Assembly (NCBI GenBank): GCA_000442015.1
Contig: KE561190.1
Span: forward strand, 1 to 50,535
Source of the DNA: Rozella allomycis CSF55
Taxonomy: Eukaryota > Rozellomycota
Length of the DNA: 50,535 bases
Reading direction: 5' to 3'
A program made the position numbers and the translations under genes. Below are positions 10,457-21,327 of the stretch, in pieces. The notes beneath the pieces are model-generated. The model searched no databases. It had not been told where the DNA came from and saw nothing but the letters and a program-made list of their open reading frames with translations. The first letter of the stretch is position 1; every line of letters starts with the position of its first letter.

Positions 10457-12297
10457 TTATTTCCAGAAAGATGATAGATAACCTGTTATGCCCTTCTTTT
10501 CCGCCAAATGAGAGAGATCAGGATATTGCACGTAATTTAGAGCAATGTCGTATACGACCGGCTTGCAAGGAATAGGCTGTAAAGATGGAGGGAATTGAGC
10601 GATTTGAAAATGTTTTGGGTCAATTTCTTCCATGTATTTGTCCAAGTGGTCTCGTAAGTAAATTGTCTATGATTTTTTAGTTATGAACTTACTTTTGGAG
10701 ATCCATCATCAGAAAGAGATAGATCGTCAATGCTGGATGTCACAAGTTGATTCTTTTTTTCTTCAGCTATTTGAAACTTGACATTACATTTCAAAAGTTC
10801 GGATTGGATTCTATCTTCCAGACCCTTGAAGCAGTCAATAAATTCCTGATTATAAACAAACCTTAAAACTTACGGGAAACAGTTGATCAATTGGCAATAT
10901 CTTGTTATGACCTGCCTTAAAATGGTTCTCTGCTCGTTCCAACATTGCCATAGCTTCTCTATACGACTCTTGAGAAGAGTAAAACTGGGCAATCGCATAG
11001 CAACTTTTATATTTTAGATAAATTTAGTGTACCGGTTTGCTTTAAACTGAAATATTTTAGCATCAGTAGCATCAAACATTAATGGGTCATTTTTGATATA
11101 ATCAAGGCCTTTTATTTCTTCAAGATTCTATTGAAACAATTTTAATAAAAATACTTGAATGGAAATGTCCATCAATCGAACAATTTCTTTCCATTTACAA
11201 TTCGACTCACGTGACTTGGCCAGGGTCAAGCAACGAGAAATTGAAGCGATTGCTTTCTTAAACAAGAGAAATGTTTTTGAATCACCAGAGGATACTTTAA
11301 TTCCATCCAAATAGTTGGAAATTAACAAATCGAAAAGTTTTAACTTTGCCTCATTATGAGGAACATTTTCAATGTCTTTCACAATAAGATCTCCAGCAGC
11401 CAAATATTTAATTGTTTTTTGCTCTCTTGTGGTGAAATTTCTATTATATAAAATTCAAATTTGTTACTTGTTTGCAAATGAGAAAGAGTAGACATTTTCA
11501 TTTGCAGCATTTTGTGACTCTAGAATCAATTGCTATAAATTTGATGATGATTATTTACTTGAACTTGGTCATCGATTAAACCATTTTCCAAGCTCATTTC
11601 TGCATCCACAAGTTGATTCAAATCAGTTTCAGATTTGTTCAATTGATAAACACACAATCTTATTAAAGGCTCCATTTCTTCTAATCTCTTTTCAAGACAT
11701 AAAAGCTGATCATTAGAGCTAGACACTTTCAAAGCTTCATAAATAGTTTTTGCAGTCATGTAAAATTCACGACCTTTTTGCCATTGCTTTTCTTCAACTG
11801 ACGCATTCCCTCTCATCCAAAATGCATACGCTTGTGCATGTAGTTTAAAATTAGCATCAGTTATTGTGCTCTCTTTGCTAATCTTCTCAAAGAATGTAGC
11901 AGCGTCAACAGCCCGTTTCATTTTTCTTTTCAAATGATGACGCTTTCTTGGTTCCGTTTGAGAGTCTTTTTTTAATTCCATTGCATAGGCCCAATGTCTT
12001 TCTGCTTCGAAAAGAGCTATTTCAAACCATCTTAATCACGTCGAAAGGTAAAATTTACTTGATATTGTCTGGTGATTCTGGGAATGTTTTTTTCTGGAAG
12101 CTCTTTCCTTTGCCATATTTGTAATTTAGGCAGGTTCTCATACGTTCAAGATGACGTGTACAATATTGCCTTTGAAAAAAGGAGCCCAATTTTACCTATA
12201 ACGTTGAAAGTCATTGTGACGGAGACCGTGTTGACTTTGAGCATTTTTTAAAGTTGTTAAGACTATATTTGAATTAAAAACTGCACTTACTGTCCAT
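10457..12297 (-). CDS. SRP68: signal recognition particle subunit SRP68
   Basis: Start ATG at 12297 lies in a 7-nt first exon. Introns traced include 12263-12290, 12170-12195, 12031-12058, 11533-11558, 11441-11467 and 11128-11154 (26-28 nt), with more small ones between 11050 and 10640. The N-terminus shows the SRP68 RNA-binding signature NAQSQHGLRHNDFQRYRQYC followed by TRHLERMRTCLNYKYGKG, then AERHWAYAMELK and EPRKRHHLKRKMKRAVDAA. The C-terminus KPVVYDIALNYVQYPDL ... KKGITGYLSSFWK matches the end of the family, which contacts SRP72. Known: SRP68/72 bind the 7S RNA and are needed for signal-peptide-dependent ER targeting. Convergent with the secreted-protein gene upstream in the window; the STI1 stop lies about 100 bp beyond its start. 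Confidence 0.92.
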
Positions 12298-12399
12298 GAA
12301 GAATAATCCAGAAAATTCAGATATTACGATAGGGTGAATTCGAAATTAAATAGATACAAGTTGTTATAAAAAATAAAATCAAACATTATTTATTTAAAA

Positions 12400-14084
12400 T
12401 TAACCTAATCGAATGATTCCAGCATCAATTAATTTTTGAATCTTGTCAGCAATCATGGGGTTCTTTAAATGATCTTTCAAGGCTTTTGGATCGCTTTGCA
12501 TTTGTTGTAAAATATTTTGCATGATTGGATCAGTCATAATTCTTTGAACTTCTGGATCTTTCATTGCGTTTTGAACTATTTCTTCTTGAGAGCCTGCTGA
12601 CTGAGTAGCCAATCTACATTGATTCATTTGCTGTTGAATTTCATGAGTGTGTTTGCCTTCTTTATCTCTATCCATAGCTTCTCTGCAAGTGCTCATGCAT
12701 TTGGAATATTCTCTCATGAAGAATTCAACGTTGGCTTTTCTAATGTAAGCTTTGATGAAATTGGGATCCAATTCCAAACATTTTTCACAATCTTTCAAAG
12801 CTTCAGGGAAGGCAGCCAACTTGTTGTAACAAGCTGCTCGGTTGGAATAACCTTTTGGCTCGGATGGGTTTCTTTTAATTGATTCAGTATAATGTTTCAT
12901 AGCTTCAACGTAGTTTCCTGCCTTGAATAATTCATTTCCCTTTTCTCTTTCTTTTTCTGAAATTTCGGGATTGATGTAGTCTCTCATTTCTTTTTCTTTC
13001 AACAACTTTTCAGCTTCTTTCAATTTATTTAAAACATCGGCATTTCTTCTTTCAGTTAAAGATTTATTGAAATATTTAATTGCTTCAGGATAGTTTTCCA
13101 ATTTCATATAACAATTTCCAACCCTAGCAAATGCTTTAGCAATCAAATTGTAGTCAGCTCTAATTTCTCTGCCTTTATCAACTGTTTCTAAGGCTTGTTT
13201 GATTGACTCTTCAAAGTTCCCTTGTTCAAAATAAACAGCAGATTTATTCAACAAAACTGCAACGTTTGTTTCATCCTTTTGAAAGGCTGCGTCATAATGC
13301 TTTAAAGCTTCCTCAAATTCTTTCTTTTTATAGAATTCATTTCCTAAAGCTTTTTCTTTGTCACTTTCCATTCTTTCAGTCGCGATTGGTTCTTCTTCTT
13401 TAGTCTCCTGCTTCACTGGCTCCTCCTTTTTAGGTTCCTCCTTTACCTCTTCCTTTGGAACGTCTGCCTCATTGTTATCTCCAGATCTAGACAATCCAGA
13501 CAAAACAGAAATAGCTTCCATAACTTTTTTATCATTCAAGTATTTCATGATATTTTTAGGATTGGATTGAAAGTCAATAATCTTTGCCATAAGTTCAGGA
13601 TCATTCATAAATTCCCTTGCCTTTGGATTATTAAACAATCCTGACATATCAAATCCCTTTTGACTTTCTAATTGATTTCCAGTCAAAACACTTACTCTTG
13701 CTTTCAGCTTCTTGCTTTCCTTTAATCAATACTTGGTTGTTCGGTTCAATAGAAAGACCTTCATCAAAGGCTTTTATGGCATCATCAATTCTGCCTAGAC
13801 CAATAAGAGCTGCTCCTTTTCTACTGTAGCCTTTTGCCCAATCCTTTTTCAACAATACAGTCTTTTCAGCATCAATCAACGCATTGTTGTAATCTTTTAA
13901 AAGAGAATACGCGGCAGATCGGTTCGAATACAACACATGGTTCGTTTCGTCAAGTTCAATAGCTTGTGAAAAAAATTTAACAGCAGTAGCACCGTCTCCA
14001 GATGAAAATGCTTTGTTTCCTTGGCTTTTTAATTCTTCAATCTATCTTTAACGGTAAACAAATTATTACCGATTGAGTAGTCAT
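12400..14084 (-). CDS. STI1: Hsp70/Hsp90 organising co-chaperone STI1/HOP
   Basis: Three exons: start ATG at 14084 (exon 14070-14084), intron 14042-14069, exon 13696-14041, intron 13668-13695, then 12400-13667; 541-542 aa, close to the usual Sti1 length. Domain order is TPR1 (IEELKSQGNKAF ... YSNRSAAYSLLKDYNNALID), DP1 (FNNPKAREFMNDPELMAKII), an acidic linker, TPR2A (KALGNEFYKKKEFEEALKHY), TPR2B (KGNELFKAGNYVEAMKHY ... YSNRAACYNKL) and DP2 (DPEVQRIMTDPIMQNILQQM). Known: bridges Hsp70 and Hsp90 during client transfer in the cytosol. The second in-frame ATG is chosen as start because it alone leads through the 28-nt intron into the TPR1 frame; the upstream ATG would hit a stop. Confidence 0.95.
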
Positions 14085-14697
14085 TTTCCAGAACTTTCGA
14101 TGGCGCAGTCATCAAGGCGAGTAATTTCAGTAAACAGACCTTACAATTGAAAGTATAAATTGTTTAATGTAAAATTATTTATTCGTAAAAAACTAAATTT
14201 TAAGTAGAATTTTTAACAAACTCTCGTCAACGGAATAAAACTCAGAAGTGAATACCAATCACCAGAATTCTACGACTCCAGAGCATCATATTATTTCCAA
14301 TTCTATTAAAAATTGAGATCATCCAACTATTAGATCGTTGCCATTGCTATTAATTCAAAACTCACTTGTTCCAGGTAATAAAAGATTTCCGAAATTTCAG
14401 AATCCCAGGAATAAATTCTACAATTTTTCTTATAACCCCTGCACAAAAAAGTAAGAAACTTTTCAACATAATCTTTTTATCGTGATGATTGAATTGTCAA
14501 GGTCCGTGTTTCTGAACCACTCTGATTATTCATTGACATCTGATACTTATTGCATATATTCTTTTTGTATTTTACAGTTTCTAACCTTAGGATTCTATCA
14601 TTCTCATTTGTGAACTTAACGTACTTGACATAAAATCGAAATAATAAACATTTTTTCACATTTAAGCTTTCACAAAATAAGCTTTCTTTACAATTTT
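14085..14697. other. intergenic region between divergent genes
   Basis: 613 bp between the STI1 start (minus) and the next start (plus). It is AT-rich with short ORFs only; a 60-codon minus-strand ORF (14477-14659) has no recognisable feature. Inference: holds the divergent promoters; I see no specific binding site that I can name. Confidence 0.5.
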
Positions 14698-15234
14698 ATG
14701 CGCTTCCCTCTTGCATTTCAAAAAAGAGACATCAGCAAAACTGCTGAACAATCAGAAGGTCGGGCGGTAGGAAACCAAGTTGTTACCAAAATCTTGGAAA
14801 ATGTTGATAGAGAAATTGAAAATATTGAATCAACATTGAATCGCCCGTCGTCATCAAAGAGCCAAAACAAGCGCAGCTCCAGTCGCGAAAGCTTTTCGGG
14901 ATCTTTTGAATGGGTAGGTGAAAGTAACCAGGATTCTCCCGTGATAATTCAAAGCGAGGGAGGTGTCAGTAGGATGGAAGATGTTAGATCAATCGAGGGC
15001 GACGTTGCGTCACAAGATTCATTGCAGTGCTCATTTAAAGATCTATCATTGATCAAAAATGCAGAATCTCAAACAGAAGGAAAGGTACATTACGTTCCTC
15101 TTGCCAAGGACTATTCAAAATGGAAACGAAAAAATGAAATTATGAAATTGAAGGCGAGTCCTTTTGGCGGGGAAAGTTATCGACATGGTGTTTCGTGTTT
15201 GCTTTCGGGTAAAAATTATTCAATTTATTTGTAA
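14698..15234 (+). CDS. unknown Ser-rich protein, 178 aa
   Basis: ATG at 14698, no intron needed, stop at 15232-15234. Hydrophilic and Ser/Glu-rich with a central run of phosphorylatable serines (SSSKSQNKRSSSRESFSGSF) and a basic KWKRKNEIMKLK segment near the end; ends in LLSGKNYSIYL. No signal peptide or membrane segment. No homology recognised. It converges on YVH1, whose stop lies 141 bp downstream. The 3' end could be spliced (a GGTAAAAATT sequence lies near 15209), so the final dozen codons are uncertain. Confidence 0.55.
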   Translation: MRFPLAFQKRDISKTAEQSEGRAVGNQVVTKILENVDREIENIESTLNRPSSSKSQNKRSSSRESFSGSFEWVGESNQDSPVIIQSEGGVSRMEDVRSIEGDVASQDSLQCSFKDLSLIKNAESQTEGKVHYVPLAKDYSKWKRKNEIMKLKASPFGGESYRHGVSCLLSGKNYSIYL

Positions 15235-15375
15235 GAGTTATGGTGGGGTGTGGACTAATGTGGTGGTATTTAAATGAACTGAAAGGTGGTTACAAAAAGT
15301 CAAATTGTATTTTCTTTTCATACTGCTATTAAATTTGTTTATTCAATTTTCAAATGCATTCTTCATTAGGCGATT

Positions 15376-16337
15376 CTATTTTACTGGGTCAACTTTATCC
15401 TTTGAGATAGCAAACGATGGTACAATCCATTCGCCACACGAGCATGTAGTACCGCTCCATGAGAAAGATCCAAGCTTATTTTTGCATTTCTTGCAATATA
15501 TCTATAAATGACTTATAAAGAATCATACCTTGCCACTTGGCTGCTGTAGTTCAGTTTCTGTCATAAAAGTCAATGGCTCCGTAAAATATATTCTACACTA
15601 TTTATTAATTATTAAAAATGTCTTACTTCGTTCTTAACTGAATGATCTAGCACATGATTAGATTCCACAACCATACTTCTATGGTCACACGCGCCATAAA
15701 TAAATTACCGGCACTTCCCACACCTTAAGTACGAAAATCTTGAATTTTCTTTGCTTGTATTTTCAATTCTTTCTGTCAAAAATGATGTGATCAAAGGTAG
15801 GTTTTTTGTGTCCAGAACAGATTGAATACCTTTACATTTGCCATCGTTTACATTAAACGAGCATGAAAAGGAGTCGTAAATTTTTAATTGTAGAGTAAAA
15901 CCGCTATTGGGACTATAAAGTTTATAGAAAATGCGTACTGTGCAACAACGTGATTCCTTTTTAGAACCTCGAATGCTTCATCGAACTTCATGGTTTTGTA
16001 CCTCATCAAGTATGCAATAACAATGGTAGCACTTCTAGAAATCCCAGCTGAGCAATGGACAACCAATCTGTTTCTTGGGTTAGCAAGTACAGAATGCATC
16101 TTTTCAGTAATTTCATCGAAAAGAACAAGAAAGTTAAATTCCGGTATATCCTGAATATTATAATTTATGGTTTCAACTCCATTAACTAGACCATCTTGGT
16201 TTAAATGCGCAACGTTGAGTATATGAGTAACCTTGTTTTTCTCAAGTAGCTTTAGATCTCTGGCAGCTGCATAACTAAGTCAATGTATTTTTTGCCTCGT
16301 ACTCAGATATGAATAAGTTTTCTAAAACTACGTCCAT
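15376..16337 (-). CDS. YVH1: dual-specificity phosphatase YVH1/DUSP12 with C-terminal zinc domain
   Basis: Six exons (16303-16337, 15939-16274, 15709-15912, 15627-15678, 15529-15597, 15376-15501) separated by introns of 26-30 nt give exactly 273 aa. N-terminal phosphatase domain: VTHILNVAH, then the active-site loop VVHCSAGISRSAT (Cys nucleophile, Arg), followed after an intron by HPNSGFTLQL. C-terminal zinc domain: YLRCGKCRS, ECRIYFTEPL, IYCKKCKNKLGSFSW, CSCGEWIVPSF. Known: Yvh1 acts in 60S ribosome maturation, releasing Mrt4 from pre-ribosomes, mainly through its zinc domain. The Asp general acid lies upstream in the loop NIQDIPEFNF. Start ATG 16337 gives MDVVLENLFISDY, matching the usual family start. 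A dispersed repeat begins about 40 bp upstream of the start. Confidence 0.93.
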
Positions 16338-16374
16338 GAAACTCAGCCTCTTATCTTCGCTTGGCACACACATA

Positions 16375-16476
16375 TATGTACCAGCGGTTGTACTCGCTTC
16401 GCTTGCATTAAAAAATGATAAAACCAACTACCAAAGATCGCATGATTTTACAAATTGATAGGCATCTCCGCATCTG
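16375..16476 (-). repeat. dispersed repeat, copy 1
   Basis: Read on the minus strand, this segment matches 25480-25590 on the plus strand: GATGCCTATCAA, AAATTGTAAAATCAT, a T/A-rich run, then GAAGCGAGTACAACCGCTGG near the end. The conserved terminus and variable middle suggest the 3' end of a non-LTR or other transposable element. No coding potential seen. Confidence 0.6.
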
Positions 16477-16876
16477 TACTCTATGCTTGCGCAGTGCGCT
16501 AACAAAAAACTTCACGTTGAAAAATCATTTTTGATTTATATAGATTGCCTTGAAACTAACAATTAACAAAACAACATATTTACCCACCATTTTACTCACA
16601 CCTTTTTTACTCACACCCAAAACACTTGAAGGGTAGTTTTGGGCCTTTGGCTCAGACGACAACGGTTAAGCATTAAAAATAAAAAATAACACTCATTATT
16701 AGTTAGAATATTAGTTCATATGACGCGCAGCGTCTTTAGATTCTTCTAATAGTGAATGCGCATCAGAGTTATGGGCCCAGCTCATACAAGATGGTAATAA
16801 TCTCGGAGTCTGAAAAAAGTAATGCGATCATGGGCAGCGTTGATTAGGGTTAATACTTAGAGACGCAATTGTAACA

Positions 16877-16948
16877 TCTTCGTTAGTATAGCGGTTAGTA
16901 TCTCCGCCTGTCACGCGGAAGACCGGGGTTCGATTCCCCGACGAAGAG
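16877..16948 (+). tRNA. tRNA-Asp (anticodon GTC)
   Basis: 72-nt cloverleaf. The acceptor stem TCTTCGT (16877-16883) pairs with ACGAAGA (16941-16947), discriminator G. D-arm TAGTATAGCGGTTAGTA; anticodon stem/loop CCGCCTGTCACGCGG with GTC; T-arm CGGGGTTCGATTCCCCG. No intron. The internal A and B boxes are intact. It lies alone in an intergenic region, 74 bp before the first RING-type gene. Confidence 0.96.
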
Positions 16949-17021
16949 TTTTGCATTTTAGATTTACATTAGGCCATTAAATCAGATTATAAAATTATTA
17001 GACTGGAATTTTCACAATCTA

Positions 17022-18518
17022 ATGACCTCACTGGCTTTCTTTTTGCTTATTATGTTGCAGGCCACTTTGTTAAAGACTTTGACCATTTGTGGTATTTGTA
17101 ACAGTGCAATAATGGAAGAAAGTCGTACTCAAACGTACACATTATCATACGATAGAAAATTTTACTACAAAATACAAGCGTGCAATCATGAATCAAAGTT
17201 CCATAATAATTGTATAGAAAGGTATATTTCGAGTGCCACTGCCGTTGTACATGACGAAGAAGAAACTGCAATTCCATCTCCGACATGCAACCATAGTATA
17301 AGTGTTCTTTCGTATGGGAAGGTTTTAGACCGTCAATTAAAGGAAATTTCTTGGGTATCATATTTGTTATTCTCTGTCTTGCAGAGCCCTGCACGGGTCG
17401 GATTTCAAGACCCGCGACCCGCAACCAGCCAGAAGCGGTAACTTGCGACCCACCCCACTAAATTTCAACTTCCAAAATCTCGACCCGCGACCCAACCCGC
17501 AGATTATACCCTGGTTTAGGTGGCTGGCATCTGAACCATTTCGTTTCATGTTTTATGCCAAATTTTATGAATATCATTATAGCAGTAAATCATTTTGCAT
17601 TGACTATTACTATATATATTTTATAACAACCTAGTACATTCCAATGATAAATGATCATACGTTACTCTTTTGAGTTTGGCATATCGTGGGCCCGTGGCTA
17701 GATCTGTAGGGCTATGTTATATGTATAACAGGAAATGTTATCATCCTAGTCTAATTAGTCTTTGTCTATTTTCAAATTTCTTTCATGAATAAATGGTCTA
17801 AAAAAATAATATATTAATGATTAACAGCACTTATCGACCAAAATGTAGTTATGACAAATTTTGACGCATAATGTCCCGCGCCAATATTTTAAACGGTTGC
17901 TTAAATCAAGATATTATATTAAATAAGCACAGTTTGGCCACTCAGTAAGGCAGGCATAGTTCAGTTGAATATAGAGTTGGCCATGAGCCAGCCGGCAACC
18001 GTTCGAGCCCTGACGTTTTGCTATTTTTTCATAAATAGCCCAACCAACTTCGACCCGCAACCCACCCATCATAAAAAATGTAGACCCGCAACCCAACCCA
18101 TTTGGCTATTTGCGGGTCGTGGGTTGGGTTTTTTGCGGGTCTGACCTGCAGACCCAAACCCGTGCAGGGTTCTGCTGTCTTGACAAGTCATGGCACAAAG
18201 GAGATTGCCGTGCACGCCGTGTCTTCATTTGTTTTAGAGCGATTGGATTTACTATCTACGGAAAAAGAATATTTTACTATGTCTGAAAGTCCTCAAAGTA
18301 GAATAACTATTGAGAGTTCAAGAATTGCACTATTTGAATCGATGATTATTCCACTGTTAATAAGTGCTTCATACTCCTATTGGGTCAATCCTCTTTTCCC
18401 ATTTTCTTTGCTCCGCCAGGAAGATTTGCGTCAACTGCTTAGATTGTTTTCTGCACAGTATTTTGTCATATTATTCAATGTTGTTTTATTGAAACTCTTC
18501 CATAGAGATAGACGATAG
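17022..18518 (+). pseudogene. signal-peptide/RING-like membrane protein gene split by a hAT element
   Basis: ATG at 17022 begins a signal peptide (TSLAFFLLIMLQATLLKTL) followed by a degenerate RING-like zinc site (CGICNSAIME ... ACNHESKFHNNC ... PTCNH; the last CxxC pair is not canonical). At 17382 the frame enters a transposon and stops at 17439-17441. Beyond the element and one copy of the 8-bp duplication, the same frame resumes at 18183 and runs without interruption to TAG 18516-18518, with hydrophobic segments (MIIPLLISASYSYW; YFVILFNVVLLKLF). The two parts together equal 231 codons, nearly the length of the intact neighbour at 18592-19272 (226 aa), which has the same architecture. Inference: a recently inactivated paralogue, or an allele carrying an insertion. 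The coding parts show no other lesion. Confidence 0.8.
17382..18174. mobile_element. non-autonomous hAT-type DNA transposon, 793 bp
   Basis: Terminal inverted repeats CAGAGCCCTGCACGGGT (17382-17398) and, at the right end, its complement with one mismatch (18158-18174). The flanking 8-bp direct duplication CTGTCTTG occurs at 17374-17381 and 18175-18182. Both subterminal regions are packed with GACCCGC/GCGGGTC motifs (17410-17505 and 18050-18150), typical transposase-binding repeats. 8-bp target duplications and CAG-starting ends are hallmarks of the hAT superfamily. No transposase ORF lies inside, so movement would need an enzyme encoded elsewhere. The interior is AT-rich and contains a tRNA-like segment around 17953-18015. 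Confidence 0.9.
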
Positions 18519-18591
18519 TATTTAAATAAATACTTTAACTCATCAAAATTTTAATGACGCTGACACTTGATGTCCTAAATAGATCTTTCAT

Positions 18592-19272
18592 ATGATGTTT
18601 CCACGAGGCATGCATAACCTTACGCCACATTTTTTTCGCCTAATGATCTTTCGACTTGGACTCCTCATCCTAGCTTTACTTAGCGTTGTCAAAGCTTCGG
18701 ATGATCATGACTGCACTATTTGCCTAGATGTTGTCCGGGATTCCCATAGATTTTCCAAGGTTATGCTTTCAAGTTCTGATAGAAGCGTTATTCGTATTTC
18801 TCTATGTCCTCATGTATTTCACGAAAAATGTATTGACAAATGGTTATCCTCGCCCACAGGATCACAACAGCCCTCTTGCCCTAACTGCCGACGAAAAATT
18901 TTTACCTTCAAGCTATCAGAGATCTTTATAGGTATTAATCTCTCCTTATTGTTATTTCTAATGAACAGTATTTTTAGATGGGACGTTTCTTACCTAAAAC
19001 TGAGCTTGCACTCTCTTCCACTAATCTTTGGCTATCTAAAGACCAATGCTTACAATGACTCTGGTGAAAATGTAAAAGTTTCAAATCTTGCATTGATTTT
19101 GATGACATTTATTACAGTCTGTGATTTTCTTCAATGGGGTTTAGCGAATACAATGGTTACCAATGTTTCAAATGGCCTAAATTCAACACAAATAGATCCA
19201 ATAGCGTTCAAAGTGTTGTATTTGATACTGCTTAAAGCATGGTCCATTAATAATATTCAAGAAGAAAATTAG
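18592..19272 (+). CDS. signal-peptide/RING-H2 membrane protein, 226 aa
   Basis: ATG at 18592 (18595 also possible). An N-terminal hydrophobic signal (LMIFRLGLLILALLSVVKA) is followed by a canonical RING-H2 finger: CTICLDVV, LCPHVFHEKCIDKW, CPNCRRK (C-x2-C ... C-x-H-x2-H-x2-C ... C-x2-C). The C-terminal half has several hydrophobic segments (IFIGINLSLLLFLMN, LALILMTFITVCDFL, AFKVLYLILLKAW). Known: membrane RING-H2 proteins are usually E3 ubiquitin ligases of the secretory pathway. The RING follows the signal directly, so it would start out lumenal unless the leader acts as a signal anchor; that topology is odd for an E3. Same-strand tandem neighbour of the transposon-split paralogue; converges on the apyrase gene 26 bp away. 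Confidence 0.75.
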   Translation: MMFPRGMHNLTPHFFRLMIFRLGLLILALLSVVKASDDHDCTICLDVVRDSHRFSKVMLSSSDRSVIRISLCPHVFHEKCIDKWLSSPTGSQQPSCPNCRRKIFTFKLSEIFIGINLSLLLFLMNSIFRWDVSYLKLSLHSLPLIFGYLKTNAYNDSGENVKVSNLALILMTFITVCDFLQWGLANTMVTNVSNGLNSTQIDPIAFKVLYLILLKAWSINNIQEEN

Positions 19273-19298
19273 AATAAAAGAGTTTGAAATCGATGATT

Positions 19299-20636
19299 TT
19301 ATATAAGGTTGTATCGATATACATGGTTTCTTCTATTTTGAAACAAGCTAGTCCAGTATCGCTTAGCATTCTTTCGAAAACCAATAAGCCCAGCACAAAA
19401 AACCAATGAACAAAGTAGTAGTGGTTTCGGTTGAAAAAATGGGCTTTCAATTTTTTCAAAAGATATTTTTCCGCCGTTCAAGATATAATATGCCGCCCCT
19501 GGAGTCCACGAAAGGTTAATAATTTCCACTGTTGAATCATCGTGCTTTGAAAATTCGAATCCTTCAAAAAGTACATTTAATTCCCATGTTGCTTTGAAAC
19601 AAAGTTGTTCAATTTTCTCCTTGGATAATTTGGGATGTTTATTTTTAAGGACTACATAAGGTGTTTCACAAACTTCCTTTCCGAGGGCTTTGAATTCTGA
19701 ATAGCTTAGTCTACTTCTATTGAAAGAAAGATCACGCAAAGAATAATAAAAATCAGATAGCCCAACAAATTTAATATCTTCTAAACATCAAGTCTGTGAA
19801 CATATCTTACTCAAATCTTTTAAAGGAGCATGAACACCGTTAAAATAACAAGGTTCGTCCAGGCATTTTTTGGATTTATTAAGCAACTTTTTTACATGAT
19901 CAGAACATGTTTCAAAACTAGTTCCCTCTTTACAAACATTCTGACTTTCACTCTCCAAAAATTTCTTTCTCGCTTCGTTTGCTCCAAATCCTAGAAAAGT
20001 TTTAGCAAATACGTAAAATGAGTCATTGTTGACTTCTACGTGAACCAAATCTTCTATATGGTTTTCAACAGTATTTTCATCAGCCTTGAATGCTATTTGC
20101 ATGCTAGCGCCTCCCATCTCTACAATCCCAAATATTTCAGACAATGCTACGTTTGGGTATTTATCATTTAATTCCAAATTTACAGATAAGAAAGAAAAGA
20201 CCGCTTCTTCATAACCAGTTATGATTCTAACGTTCGCTTCATTTACAAACAGGCCAAAGGAAAGCAAACTTTCATAAGATAGTCTCAAAATTTCTTGCGC
20301 TTTACTCTCGCTTAATAATCTTAAGCCAGCCGTCGCGAACATTGACACTTCTACTTTTTCTTTCTCTTCACCAACTTCTTGCAGTATAGGACTCAACATA
20401 TTGTGCAGGTATTCTTTTATTTCACCAGTACTATCTTTTAATGATGAAATTCCTGGGTTAACATCATTATTTTTTAATAGTATAGGTCGATTTGTCACCG
20501 GCGAAAATTTGTATAGATAAGCCCTCGTGCCTGAAGATCCAGCATCTATCAAGAGTGCGTATTTTTCATCAGAAGGATTTACTGGCAAGCTAACCACTAT
20601 AAGTAGCAGGAAAGCGAAAACCTGCCAGAACAACAT
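19299..20636 (-). CDS. ecto-/Golgi nucleoside triphosphate diphosphohydrolase (GDA1/CD39 apyrase)
   Basis: Two exons (19811-20636 and 19299-19780) around a 30-nt intron give 435 aa. Start ATG 20636 yields a signal/anchor (MLFWQVFAFLLLIVVSLPV). Apyrase conserved regions are present: LLIDAGSSGTRAYLY (ACR1, phosphate binding), ATAGLRLL (ACR2), ITGYEEAVFSF (ACR3), IVEMGGASMQIAF (ACR4), then FVGLSDFYYSL and TWELNVL toward the C-terminus. A second hydrophobic segment, LLLCSLVFCAGLIGF, lies near the end, giving the two-membrane-span layout of CD39-like enzymes. Known: hydrolyses nucleoside tri/diphosphates in the Golgi lumen (supporting glycosylation) or outside the cell. Inference: Golgi GDPase/UDPase or a surface apyrase; the sequence cannot decide. 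Confidence 0.9.
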
Positions 20637-21090
20637 TATTGCACTAAGCCACAAACATCGGAGCTTATCAATTAAACAGAATCATTATGATATCTGATAA
20701 ATGTGAAAATTGATACTCAATAGTCAATAGGTGATAAAAATTCTAGAATTGTAGGCTTATATTGTAGATGCTAGTTAATGCTATTTTTCATTTGGAATCA
20801 GAGATAGAATCACAATTCCCAAACGTCACCTAAACAATGTCCATACCAGTCATCTGTGACTTGTTTTAAAGCTTACCAACATCCAAGAATTTTGGTATTC
20901 ACAGCCCGCGGCAGTGTAACATTGCACTTAACACTTATGGCTTCAAACTTTGGTTTTCACCAATGCCAATCAAAGATTAACTAGTTTTGTGACTTTAAAC
21001 TAAAACTTAGTAGTTAATGATTTGAATTCGATTCTATTTTATACTTAATGTGATTTCCAATAAAAGTTCCTAATTGATTCGAGCAAAAAC

Positions 21091-21152
21091 TCTTCGTCGG
21101 GGAAGGTCTTCCGCGTGACAGGCGGAGATACTCACCTCTGTACTAACGAAGA
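21091..21152 (-). pseudogene. truncated tRNA-Asp(GTC) copy lacking the T-arm
   Basis: Read on the minus strand it repeats the tRNA-Asp at 16877-16948, including the acceptor-stem halves and the anticodon arm (CCGCCTGTCACGCGG), but a 10-bp block covering the 5' T-stem and most of the T-loop (GGGGTTCGAT) is deleted and the D-arm is altered. Some flanking bases are shared too (ACATCTTCG before, GAGTTTT after). With the B box destroyed it should not be transcribed as a tRNA. Confidence 0.85.
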
Positions 21153-21327
21153 TGTGCTCAGAAGTTTGCTGACCTTAACAAAAGTCAAATAGCAATTTGA
21201 AGACAACTTAATTAATCATTCTCATCTATGTTATTATGAGTGTTAATTGTAATAGTAGAACATTGAATGTCGAGTATTTGACTCTTGGCATATCCCTAAT
21301 TATCGATTGATAGTACCCTTGTTAAAT

